From Holothuria scabra (taxonomy: Eukaryota > Echinodermata > Holothuroidea > Aspidochirotida > Holothuriidae), in assembly GCA_037179385.1 (NCBI GenBank), contig CM074188.1:26925318-26989317 (forward strand): a stretch of DNA of 64,000 nt, read 5' to 3'. The translations under genes and the position numbers were made by a program. Shown here one piece after another: positions 1 through 13,000 of the stretch; within the stretch, counting starts at the first letter, position 1, and every line of letters begins with the position of its first letter. A model generated the notes under the pieces. The model had not been told where the DNA came from, did no database searches, and saw nothing but the letters and a program-made list of their open reading frames with translations.

Positions 1-895
1 GGAAGAAAACTAAAATTTAAACTGACAGTGATGTTAAGAATTGTTATCTTAAAGGAGCTGTATTGTATTGTATGTGACCTCTGAGACGTATTCAGATACT
101 CTGTTTTAATTGTTACTGAGGGCATTGCTAGTATATGAAATAGTTGCCCAGTGACTTTTGTTTACAATTTATGTACTATAGCAGAGATTCCTAAAAGCAT
201 GGAATCTTGCGTCTGGGACTCCCATGCTGAAAGTAAACCCATCTTTCTGCAATGCTAGTATCTGTTTCACAGCTCTTTTTCTGTGTGAGGACTTTGCACA
301 CAGATGGGTCATTGTTTATCCAGGAAAGTCCTATATTGGGCTAATATAATCTTTTGTTTTCATGATGTAATTGCAGCAGAAATCTTGAATATTGAAGATT
401 TTTACTTGTGCTCACTTTAATAAAGCCTAGTATCAGTCCTATGTCTTGATTGTCTCCTATGCATCATGTGAAAATGTTTTTCCCCTCAGTTATCAAATCA
501 AATTTACTAGGAACACTAGGAATAACTGCTTGGTTTACCTTGACTAGGCAACATGTAAGTCCCAAATTATGACAGATACTTTGAAGAAAAAAGGAGAAAA
601 TTCTGAGATAAGCTGTTTATTCAAAATATGTTTGGGGTGACTGCTCATGCCCTATGCCAAGCAACACTACCTTCATCTAAAGGGCAACTTTCTCCAACTT
701 CTAGGTGTAAAGTGTTACATCATGGTTAACCCAACATGAGTTATAGGTATGCATAAGGTGTAGACCATTCTTTGGTTCAACATAAATTAAAAAACTGAAC
801 CGGTCATTACTCTTTGTCAGAAGGGTTGAGCAAAGTTCTGCAACAATTGCTGCTCTACTAATTTGGGACAATTTGGCTCTTTTGAATGTCTTCAG
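1..895. other. Intron sequence upstream of exon 1
   Basis: No exon or signal sequence recognised. Positions about 520-665 match one end of the MITE family described at 49864-50117 (TTTGGGGTGACTGCTC block). The rest is unassigned AT-rich sequence. Confidence 0.5.
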
Positions 896-1030
896 ACATA
901 GATGAGTGTTTACTGGGACTAGCAGACTGCCACCAAGAGTGCATGAACACTGACCCTATTGAAGATGGCATGCCGTTCAAATGTGTCTGTGCTGAAGGAT
1001 TCAATGAAACAGAATCTGGTGAATGTGTTC
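896..1030 (+). CDS. Exon 1: calcium-binding EGF module
   Basis: Acceptor TTCAG and donor GTAAGT; 135 nt, phase 1-1. Reads DIDEC followed by five more cysteines in EGF order (6 in total). The loop between Cys3 and Cys4 is longer than usual ([11 protein letters not shown]), but the Asn and aromatic of the beta-hydroxylation consensus are present. An N-E-T sequon follows Cys5. The exon ends on C, so the junction codon to exon 2 would be Pro where Asp or Ala is usual. A missed exon in between is therefore possible. Confidence 0.88.
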
Positions 1031-4000
1031 GTAAGTAGTTCTGTTTTGTTTTGTTGCTATGAGAATAGGTTGTGAAGGCATAAGTGTTGTGAAGACTTCA
1101 ATTCCTAAATATTAAACAAAGTTCGTAGAAGTTAGTGTAGTAGCGTAACCAGAGGATACTGTAAATATAAGTTAGATTGAAAAATGGAGATATCAAAAGG
1201 TGACTCAAATTGATTAGGCAGAGGTACAAAAGTGATGTGTATTGCACATGCTTACTACATGCCGCTAGAATTCAATAGGGTCGTTTAGCCAAACTTCCCC
1301 GGGAAAAGGCCATTTTCTCGGGTGAAATATATAGATGTCTTATGTCGCCTGATGGCTAAAACCTCCTATTGAATTCTAGCCTCATGTAATTATTCTGTTT
1401 TGTGATATGTAAATTAGACATCTGCTTGTTAAGATTCACCCATGAGCAGGATTTACATTTTCATGGATACAACTTCCTGCATTACCATTGTCACTGTATT
1501 ATTGAAACCTTGAGGAGTCAGGGTTTTTTTTGTATGCTTTGGAGGTGTTAATATGGGTGAGATTAAGCTTACAAATTAACTTTGCTGGATTATCAGACTG
1601 TGTTGGAAGTTTGTAAAGCTATTGTCATGCATTTTTGATTCCTTGCCAAAGGCAGGCAAGGAATCATTGGGATGGTGATGTTGTACGTGTGTGTGTGTAT
1701 GTGTTGACAAATGCCGTTAACCGGGGATGTTTTTGTGAATACACACCTACCAGGCGGGGACCTAACATACATGAGGGACGGTCCCACTTTAAATCATACT
1801 TTGAAATAGCCCCTTAGTGCTATAAGATGTCTCCATGAAGATACCTATTGAGTTAAAGACAATATAACATCAGTCCCCACCGAGATAGTGCTGTTTTCCA
1901 TCCTCATTTGCAGATACGTGTCTGTATCACGTTACGTCCACTTGTTCCCTGTGGAGAATCCTATACACACCTACAATTATCTAGATAAATATTGATTGAA
2001 AATATATTGAGCGCCCTCCTCTTCTGTTGTACCGAGGCACATCATTTACTATCAGTAAACAAACTTCTAGACCATTCTACAGCCATCCCTGGTTGAACTG
2101 TTAAATATAGGGGTCCCCGTTTGACGGCGTTTGCAAGAATGTGTGTGTGTATTGACACTTTTGCTTGTAAACATGATATCTCAAGAAGGGTAAGTGTGAC
2201 TAATCTCATATTTGGTGTGTGGGTTGGTCATATTGAGTAGATGATCCCTACTGCTTTTCAGTGGAGGTCAAAGGTCATTTGGGGTCATGAAAGGTCAAAA
2301 CGTTAACATGATATCTCAACAAAGGTGAGTGTGACTAATGTCATATTTGGTTTTGTGGGTTAGTTATGCTGTGGAGAACATCCCTATCAGTTTTTGTGGA
2401 GGTCAAAAGTTATTTGAGGTCACTAGAGGTCAAATGGTAAATACCTTGGGAATTTCAAGAATTGTGGGGATTTCTTGTAAACACAATATCTCAAGTTGGA
2501 TAATAGTGAGAGATCTTATACTTTGCATGTGCATTGATCATACCAAGTGGATGAGCCCTATTGTTTCTGGTCAAGGTCAGGAGTCATTTGGGGTCATTAT
2601 AGGTCAAAAAGGTCAAAACTTTTTAAACGGAATATCTCCAAAAATATGGGTGTGAATAATTTCATATGTCAGGGTGTGGGGTAAACCATATTCAGTAGAA
2701 CATTGCTCTGTCTTTTTTCTGTGGAGGTCAAAGGTCATTTGAGGTCACCAGAGGTCAAATGGTAAATACCTTGGAAATTTCTTCAAGAATGTTGGGAATA
2801 TCTTGTAAACACAATATCTCAAGGTGGATAAAATGAGGGATCTCAAACATAGCATGTGTATTGGTCATACTAATTAGATGAACCGGCCTATCATTTTTGG
2901 TGGAGGCCAAAGGTCATGTGGGGTCACCAGAGGTCAGATGGTCAAATTGTTGTAAGCACAATATCTCAGGGAGGGTAACAGCTGGGAGGGATCTCATACT
3001 TGGCCTTTACATTGCCCATAAAAAGTATATAGATAGACCCTAATGTTGTTGGTGTAGGTCAAAGATCATTTGGGGTCATAAGAGGTCAAAGAGTAAATAC
3101 CTTGGAAATTGCTTGTAAACATGATATCTCAAGTTGAATAAATCTGAGAGATCTCATGAATAGGATGTGCATTGGTCATACCAAGTGGATGGACCCTATT
3201 GTTTTCGATTGGGGTTAATGGTCATTTGGCGGGGTCACCAGAGGTCAGATGGCCAAAACCTTCTGAACATGATATCTCAGAGAGGCTACAGGGATCTGAT
3301 TCTTGGCCTGTTCATTGCCCATACTAAGCAGATGGACCCTAATGTTGTCGGTGGAGGTCAAGGGTCATTTGGGGTCATTAGAGGTACGTCAATTGGTTTG
3401 AAACTTTGCAAACATGATATCTTAAGAAGGGTAGCAGTGAGGGATCTCATACTTTAATAGTATGTGCATTGCCCATATTTCATTGATAGAACCTTGTCAT
3501 TTTGGTGTAGTTATCAGAGGTCTGTACTAAACTCTGTACTCAAACCTTGCAAACACAATATTTTAATGAGGACAACTATCTGTGATGGATCGCATACATG
3601 TTGCATTATTGCACTACCCATAATGAGAAGGTAATCACTACTGTTTGGGGTCTTTAAAGATCACTGTCAGTTTGAAAAAAGTAGACTTTCATTTCAGGGG
3701 CAAGGAATCACAAAGCCTTTTGGCTGTCTCATTGAGTGCATGAAATCTGCTGTATAATCATTGTCCTTGTACATCCAATGACTGGAAAAAAAAATGGCAA
3801 GTTTTAGCAAATTTGGCATCAACAGCATTAAAGGCCTAATTCTCTCAATCCAAACAGTTCCAATTCTCCTAACCTTCTTACTTAAGCCCCTCCCACAATT
3901 GTGGGAAAATTCATCCTCATCCAGATACAATCAGTTTATTGCTTCACGGTGAGTATAGAATAGTCCAATGGGTACAATCAAAACACTTTTAGTACAGTTC

Positions 4001-7000
4001 ATGCTGTGTAATGTAAGCTGGTACTCTGTTACATTGTTTGAACATGCTGCAAATCCAAGAGCTGAGCCAATAGAGAATTTCTGTAGACTACTGCAATTAT
4101 TATAGTTTGGGGGGTGAGAAAACAAGCCTCTTTAATAATTAACACTTTGCTGATGGTAACTCTTTGGACCCTTTATGGTGTGCATGTGTGGCACATATGT
4201 TAGTTGTTGTGGTGCATATATGGCCTATATAGCTTTGATCATAATGTCTCCATACCAAATACTTCAAAAATGGAACCTACTACTATTTTTCTTTGTGCTG
4301 CAGCATAAGTAATTGAATAGGGATAACAAGCCAGTGAGCCACTACTGGAAAAAGGCCATTGCCAGCCCGACTTTATACCAGTTGGTTAAAAACTGAGCCA
4401 TAAAACCCTATCCAACTAACCAACTCACTCAGCATTATGAGTGACATTATGTAGGTTAGAATTATATGATTTTTGGATAAAAATTTTTTTCGAAATAGCA
4501 GGATAATCTGTAAGCCCTTATTTGTGTATATTTGTGTAACCGGTCATTTTTCAACAAAGTTATGATCCCATACAAAAATATAGTGGAGCAGTGTATCAAA
4601 CAAATACCTTTGCGACAAACATGTAGCTCATTTATGGCAGCTCTATCAGCAATTCAGGCTCTTTTTATCATTATTAATCATTATTATTTATCATTATTAA
4701 TCATTATTATTTATAATCATGAATTATTTTCAGCTATTGATGAGTGCATAACTGGTCTCAATTGCACTAATGGAGAGTGTTATTCAGTGGATGGAAAAGA
4801 AAGGTGTCTTTGTTTCCATGGATATAATACATCCAGAAATGACAGTACAATTTGTGAAGGTGAGTGGATGAATGCCGGATGATATTGTGGTGTCTACGAA
4901 CAGTGTGTCAGTCTGTCTTACCCTTTCGAAGAAATTGAGGGCCCTGGCTTGACTTTTAACTACATCTGGTAGTGGACTTTGCTTAAACTGGAGGACTGAG
5001 TTAACCCTTTGCCACATTTCACAACTACCCCAGAGGCACCCTTTGGCAAGGCCCATCAGTATTTGCCCAATGCCTTTGTCAAGCTGTCCCCTCATGGGTT
5101 GGGGGTTGTAAAACATGCCCACAGTATTCCCTGCCTGTTGTAAGAGATGATGAAAAGGGAGGATTTGAACCTATGTTCTGTATGCACAATATGTGAATGC
5201 ATTATATGAACTTCACCCCTTTGCTCATAACACATTTGTGGTGGTGTGTTGTTAATTCCCATCTAAATGACTACAAACTCAAGGAAATCGAGGTTCATGA
5301 ATTTACATATCTAGTCAGAAACTTGATGGCTCTAACAAAAACAGGATGAAGTTTTTAAAACTGGGAAATTTTGAATAATGCAAGACATTTTGGCCACTTT
5401 TTCATTTTGTCAAAGTTATCACTGTTGATTAGCTAGCTAGCAGTGATACCTTTCAAAGTTTTAGTTCCAAGTGGGAATATTCCACTGGAGATGTTTGATA
5501 AAGTTTGCTGGGAAATGTTAAGGAGAATTTTAAAGGTTGAAATTTTAGAAAACTTGTTGCTGTGGTTACTTTGACTAAATGCAAATAAAGCCCACCCATG
5601 CATGTATGACCTATGGCATTTGACTTGGATCTCGTAAGAAGGACAAAAATATTCCCCACTTTGTCCTCCAAGCCCTGTTGCAGTACGTTTTCCTAACTCA
5701 AGATATCTCACTTTAAAGATTGGTTGAGGGAGTTCTTCTCAACAAAGCCATAAGAAGTTATGTCATGCGAGCACATTTTGTCAGATTCCACCTTTTTTTC
5801 TTTATAATTGAATGTCTTGTTTGACCTTGAAATTTGAAACTGTTGGAATGTTTGAATGTCTTTTCCTTCAGGTCTAGCTTTTCTCTGCACCGTATGTAGG
5901 GTATGTAGCAAATAATGTCACTTACTATTCCCTGCAGCAACATCAAAATTGTAAATAAATTGAATGAAATGTCAACTTAATGTGCTGCGATGACATCACA
6001 AGACTTCCCATAATGCACTAAATCCCAAGCAAAAGATGCATTACTTTGAAAATCAGTATCTTTGGAACACTATATGCTATTGAGATGCAGTTTGCACCAC
6101 CTGAAAGGGAAAATTGTTCTGCATATTTTGAAGTCAATTAATTTTGCCTTTGGAAAATCCCTCTCACACATTTCAAACAGGAAGGAGTCTCCATGGCAAA
6201 ATACTAACCTTTAAGGTTATTTGTCATGCCTACCACAGTTTTTGGGGAAAAACTGCGTTTCCCAATTATAGTACCCATTCACTGGTTCATTACTCCAAGT
6301 AGCTGTTTCAATGAATAACAGCTTTGATTACCATTCTTGTTCAATAAATGCCCAACAGTCAGGAGCTCAAATAAGTGCTGGCCAAAATGGGATCAAATTA
6401 CTCGTGGTGCATTGAAGGGTTAGATCCCCTTTAAGTTTGATCTGAGATAAACTGCATGCTATCAAGTTTTAACCTTCAGGACTATTGTCAAATGCTTGAA
6501 AGGACATCTAATTGGTATTGATAACAGTTCTTGACAAGATTAAGTGAAGGATAAATTTTCCGAGATGGCTTTCTTTTTCTCTTTCAAGACATTGATGAGT
6601 GTGACCTTGGCACGCATGGCTGTAGTCAAATATGTGATAACACTATTGGAAGCTATACATGTGCATGCAATGATGGCTTCTTGCTTGATCCTGCCGATAA
6701 TGCCACTTGTAATGGTGAGTACCATAAATGATATTTCTCTTTTTTCGAAATTGCATTGTTTTTTAGGCGTTTTGGCAGTTGCCCCAAAATTATATAGTGA
6801 GGAAAATCGGCACTCTTGCAAACATTCTCAGATTTATTTTGAACATAGTTAGTCTATTTACCTCCTCACTACCTCCTGTTTACATTCACAAACATGAGTT
6901 TAATAAAGCAAGAATTTTTTTTCTTAAAAAAATAAATAAATAAATTGGTATCATCTTCAGGCATCAGTTACACAGTTTGTACTACAGCTGAGTACAGTAT

Positions 7001-10000
7001 GCACAACATATTTAAGACAAGTACTGTACTTTCATGAATGATTGACCACTCTTTAAAAGAGAGAAAAATGGAAAACCTTCACCCTTTCTGTAGTGTTCTT
7101 AAGTTTGTAGAGATGGTTTAGTACAAGCTAGTTTCATCCAAGATCAGCCTTTGTTCTTATCTCTAGCGTTAATACAGATATTAGAGTATGTAGTTGTATT
7201 TTATTGCTATTTGAGTTTTAAAAGTAGTTTGACATTCTCATGAATTATACCAAAATATTGTACCATGATTGAAAATAGCCAGTCATGAATGAGTATGACA
7301 TGGTACCTTGATATGCTGATTCAATTAATAGATTCAGTATCAAGTGAGACCTCAAATTCTTTTACCAGTTTACCAGTGGGTGAGGCTGTGGAAGAGGTTG
7401 CTACAGATATTGGGGAAACTGATTCTGGCATTTCTGGTGGTGAGTGGGAGGGTGTTAAGGCTAAGGGGAAGGTTTTATTGATGGGGGATTCAATTACTAG
7501 ATTTACCGATATGGAATTTTGCAAGAGGGACAGAAGCAAAAGAGTAAGGGTTTGTCTTCCTGGTGCAAGGATCGTGGACATTTCGGCTAGAGTCAATGTT
7601 ACTGTAGGAGACGAAGAAGTTGTAGCTGTGCAGGTGGGCACCAATAACCTCAGTCAGGATAACAAAGGTTTACTTAGGTCAAAATATGGGGAACTTATTT
7701 GCAGGCTAAAATCCACACGAACAAAAGGGGTTATTTGTGGAATTCTCCCCCGGTTTGACAGGAAGGTCTCTTGGGGCAAAATTCAGGGGTTTAACAAATG
7801 GTTAAAAAATGAGTGTGCTCTTGAGGGTTTTGTCTTCGTCGACAAATGGGCTGTCATTATGAACAGATTCAGGGGTGAGGGCTGCAAAGAATGGGAGGTT
7901 ATCTGAGTTAAGGTATGGTCAGAGGGATTTGGATAGTAGCAGGGAGACTCATTCACCCAGGGTGGTTTCTGGATTAAAGGTCATGTTTGCAAATGTTTGT
8001 AGCATTTTCAATAAATTCAATGAGTTTCTTGCCCTTATTTCCATTGACACCCCAGATATAGTCGGGGTTACAGAAACTTGGCTCCATAGCGAAATTAGTA
8101 ACTCTGAAGTTCAGGTTCCTGGGTACAAAATTTTTAGGCAAGATAGGACTGATACCACCAATGGTAGGGGTGGTGGGGTTTTGTTGTATGTTATGGAGAG
8201 CCTTAATTGTGTGGATGTCTCTAATAAATTTTCCTGTGGGTTTTCTAATTGCATGTGGTGTGAACTTAGTTTTGCCAAAGACTGTGGCACACCTTTGCTT
8301 GTTGGGATAATTTATCGTTCACCAAATTCTTGTGCTGAGAACAATTAGAGTTTGCTAGAAAGTTTTAGGAAAATTTCTTCTGAAAGGGCAGTTGTTTTGG
8401 GGGTTTTAACTTTCCTGACATTGACTGGCATTCATGTTCGAGTGGGCCACATGAGAGGGATTTTCTCGAGGTAGCGTCAGATGGGTTCTTTACCCAGCAC
8501 ATTCTGTTCCCCACCGTTGACAATAATTGTCTGGATTTGGTGTTAAGCACTGATGAGAACATGGTTAAAATGTAGCTAGTGGTGGTAAGGTAGGATCTAG
8601 TGACCATGATCTTATTAGTTTTGATTTATCAACATAAATTTTTCAGCAACTTTCAAGGTAGTAACAGAACTATTTTAGATTTTAGCAAGGCAGATTTTGA
8701 TCGTGCTGGGGATCTTCTAAATATGGACTGGACTAACTGTTTATCCCATTTAGGCCCTGCTGAGGCATGGAGGTTTTTCCGTAATGTTGTTACTGATACC
8801 ACCAAGTTGTGTATCCCACTCGAAAAAGGTGTTGTTAAAAACAGACCAAATTGGATCTCTAGAGAGGTACTTAGAGCAGTTAGGAAGAAGCGTAAATTTT
8901 GGCGACACTACAGGTAAAGGACACCTCTGATTTTATAGTTTATAAGAATCAGGAATTCATAGTCAAAAAATTGACACTAAAGCTAGGTTCGAAAAGTAGT
9001 TGGCCAAGGAGGTTAATTTGGTTTGTTAGATAGAGTTTTACGGCCCAGTTTCCAACCTGTTGGTTCAAGGAGCAAAGTTACACAGGGCGGAAGTTACGTG
9101 TTGGAGCCTGGTCGGAAATTAGTGCACAAGAGATTCCAAAGATGGGTTAGCAGAGCTACCAGACACTTTTAGCATAGCCAATGAACATTATTAGCGTGGA
9201 GGCACTACATGATGTGTTCTCTCCGAAGGGCACTGAGGTTGCACCTTCCGCTTGGTTTTTACTAAACCATCTAATCAAGCATGTGCTATCAGTTGGATGA
9301 TCCTATTTAATTAGCCCACAGTTAACCTGGCAATGAGTAAGCAGCTGCGCTGCCTCAGTTTGTCACAGAACAGTCCATTGTCTTGGTGAGAACAACCTCT
9401 GATAAGAGAACTTTCTCCATGTACACTAGACAGTGCAGAAAGTTTATTCACACCTGTAGAAAGTTTATTCAGACTTCACAAGTTTTGTAAGTGGAGATGA
9501 GCTGGTGTGACCAGGCAGGCGTGATCAAAGCACCGTTATTTAGTACTGTGGTATCTGACTCAGTATTATTTACATCAAAAGACGGTCGGTCGGTGGTATT
9601 TGCTAGAGAATTCCGCATCAGGCTTAACACGTAATGAACACATTTCGAGGTACACTGTAATAAAGGTTTGCAGAATTACAGAAAAAAAGAAAACCATTAG
9701 GTAAAAAGTACAAGTTAATTAGATGTAAAGAAAAAATAGCAAAGTAAAATAAAGGAAAAAAGGTGATAAAAAACTTAACAATAAAAATGATATGCATATA
9801 CCTAAGTAAAAAACAGGAAAAAAATTAAAAACAAAAACTAAACAGTAAGAAAAAACCCAATCTGCAATTAGCTGCAACAAATATTAACAGTGCAAACTGC
9901 TTGAACGGTGCCTATGTGCCGCTAAGCTGTTCCATATTTTTTTTTTTTGCTTTGGAAAGGAAGTGACATTTGAGGTAAGAGCCGGTGTCGTGATGGAAAA

Positions 10001-13000
10001 ATAGGTCAAGTATCTTAGTACTTTTGGGAGTACGAAAAGACCACAATACATTTTTGTGTATTGCTAAGTCAGGTTTTTCCAGAGAGACCTAACAGGTAAA
10101 GGGTCTTCTAGGAAGCCTCATCTTTCAATGATGGAGGTATCCTGAATGATCTCGCTTTTGTGTGAACGAGATATAAAATCATAATGAAGCCTCAGAACTT
10201 TGTCAAAAGGAAAAGGTGATTATTGAAGCCGTTTGCGCAACCTTTCGAGGTTAAAGAAGAAGAAGACAGCCGTGAGGTTGGTCATTAAGTGCTGTTTTTC
10301 AGTGGATGTTATAGCTTCTTCGGGAAGCAGTTTCAAGTTTGGTTTGGCTGAACGGCTCTTTGCCAGCAGGTCGGGAGGACTTTAGAAAAACCTTTTGAGG
10401 TTAAAGAGAAAGAAGAAGAAGAATAAGCGTGAAGGGTTTACTTATTTCCAAGCTTCGTTTGTACCCTGTTGGAGGAGGTTATAAGGCAGCAATGTAATGA
10501 GGTGACCATGATGGGTGGCGCTGTTATTGTAAGACCAGTAAGTTTAACTTACAAATTCTGCCTTGAGAAACCTGCTCATAATATGCGGGCTTTGCCCCCC
10601 TGCCTCAAATAATTCATCCGTGATTTTCTCCTTTTCCTATTTTTAAAATAGCTCATTTTCAGTGAAAGGTATCAACTTGCAATTGGATGTTTCTGATATT
10701 GGATCAGAAATCCCTTTCTTGGGGTGTGGCGTATGATACCTTGTGGTGTAGGGGAGTATTTGCTCGTGATTTAAAATTTAATTTCCTTTCATTTGAGACC
10801 AAATACTATATACTTTAATTAATAATTGAGGTCAACGACCTTTGATCCCCAAAATGCACTTTCCCCACCACCCACCCAAGCTCAATTTTTTGGTAAATCT
10901 TGACCCCTATTCCTACTTAAATCAGATGAAATCAGCTTCTTTTAAATTTTTTCACAGATTGGCTTGAAATTGGTCTAATTTATGGTTACTGTGAATGCTC
11001 TGAGATCTTGTCAGTTCCTCTTTGCATTATTTTTGAACAGTGTTTGAATTCAAATTTTGTTCCTGATGATTGGCGGGTAGCTAATGTCACATCAATATTC
11101 AAAAAAGGGGATTGGAGTTTACCTTGCAATTACAGGCCAGTCAGTTTAACCAATGTAGTGTGTAAAGTTGTGGAATCTTTAAGCAAGGATTATTTGCTCA
11201 AGTATCTTCTAGACAATGGGTTACTTAATCTGCCACAGCATGGTTTCCTACCCAGTATAGATCCTGCATTACTTATTTACTGTGCCTCATTGAGGATGTA
11301 TCTTTATCTCTTGACTCTGGTCTCAGTGTTGATGTCACTTACCTTGATTTTCAAAGGGCCTTTGACAAAGTTCCATTAGGTAGACTTATTTTTAAGCTGT
11401 GTGGGTTAGGTGTCAAGGGCAAATGTTCTGACTGGATTAATACATGGCTCCATGGTAGATCCCAGAAAGTTGTTGATAATGGGAAGTTCTCATCTTGGAA
11501 GGCAGTCACTAGTGGAGTACCTCAGGGTTCTGTTCTTGGTCCAATTCTGTTCTTAATTTTTATTAATGACATTGATAGTTCCCTTTCATCTAGTATAAGT
11601 AAGTTTGCTGATGATACTAAGCTCTAACCATAGGAAGGTTAGTGATGAGGATGATGCTCTATTATTGCAAAAGGACCTGGATAGGTTATTTTTATGGTCT
11701 CAGACTTGGCAAATGTCTTGTAATGCTGATAAGTGCAAAGTCCTTCCTTTTGGTCCTAAAACTGTCAGTTATGACTATAAAATGGATGGTAGTGTTTTAA
11801 GTGAAGTTACTTTTGAGAAAGATTTGGGTGTTGTTATCACAGGTGACCTGAAGCCATCTAGGCAGTGTGCAGCCTCTGCTGCTAGGGCTAATACGGTGCT
11901 TGGACTGATCAAGAGTTCAGTAATTTTAGTCAAGATATTGTTCTGAACTTGTATATGCAATTGGTTAGGCCTCACCTTGACTATGCTCCTCAGGCTTGGA
12001 GTCCCTTCTATGAAAAAGATAAGTTTTGCCATAAGCAAGTTCAGAGGAGGGCCACTCGTCTCATCCGTGAAGTAAGAAATTTGCCTTATCATGCAAGACT
12101 TAGGCATCTTAGACTTACCACTTTGGTGTTAAGAAGGATTAGGGGGGACATGCTCCAGGTTTACAAGTCTCTTTCTGATAGAAACACTTTGACATCTTGT
12201 AGCTACTTGAAGGTTGAAAGTAATTCTCGGGTTCGTGGCCATCGCTAGGCTTGACATTAGGAAGTTTAGCTTTTCTCATAGAGTTGTTAATGAGTGGAAC
12301 AGTATTGCCAGAGTGGGTTGTCAACTCCACTTCAGTGCACTGCTTTAAGGTTAACATTGACAAGTTTTTCCATGCCTTTGGTAGAATCTAATTGCACTGG
12401 TCTTGCTTGCTGTTGGTTTGGTTGTCTCTCTTTGGTTAGGGTTTGGACTACAGGGCATCTTATGGGGCCTTAGCCCTCCTTTGCCCTTAAACCTGTTTTG
12501 TTAAGTGTAATCACTATAGACGCATCCGGACAGCAAGTGATGGTCTGATTTCAGTCAGCCATAACTGGGGTCCGTTATTTTTTAATCTTTCGATTTCCTT
12601 GCTTACTTGCATTATGGATGATTTTACACTAAATTGTATCTCGGTTCCTTCAATTTCACTGAATATGAGGGTTTGAAACTCATGTAGACGATATATAAAG
12701 ACAATTCAAAGCTGATGGACCCCACTAATGGCTGCCCACAGTCACTAAAAACTAGAGCTGATCGGATTCGTCTATATTCTGTTGCCAGTTTGTGAAGAAT
12801 GGAAAAAGTGTAATAAAATTGATAAGACTTTTTTATGGTTCATTGCCTGAATTACAAAGATGTAATATTTGTGTAATGTAAGGTGTAATAGATGTAACCC
12901 TCAAAAATGTAAATGAATAAACAAACAGACAGACAGACAAATAGCTAAATAACAATTTCTTTGTTTGTGCAGATATAAATGAATGTTTGGAGGAGATTTC

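Larger units (their letters stand above)
7289..12510 (+). mobile_element. CR1-like LINE, inactive, with a 2-kb internal replacement
   Basis: Remains of a non-LTR retrotransposon in three parts: SGNH esterase-like ORF (7289-7906), APE endonuclease (7875 to about 9000) and reverse transcriptase (about 10990-12370). The endonuclease frame breaks near 8348 and the RT frame near 11380, 11630 and 11946, so the copy is dead. The start of the RT domain is missing and replaced by unrelated sequence (about 9023-10985). The 3' UTR ends near 12510 where a MITE begins. The esterase in ORF1 is known from CR1-like elements. The orientation is the same as the host gene. Confidence 0.88.

Noticed and set aside
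2338..3457. Open frames in repeat block A
   Set aside because: They lie in tandem repeat monomers, show no domain, and similar frames arise in every block.
7289..7906. SGNH esterase frame as a host enzyme gene
   Set aside because: It has no introns, lacks a signal peptide, and is followed by a LINE endonuclease. The esterase domain is known in CR1-like ORF1.
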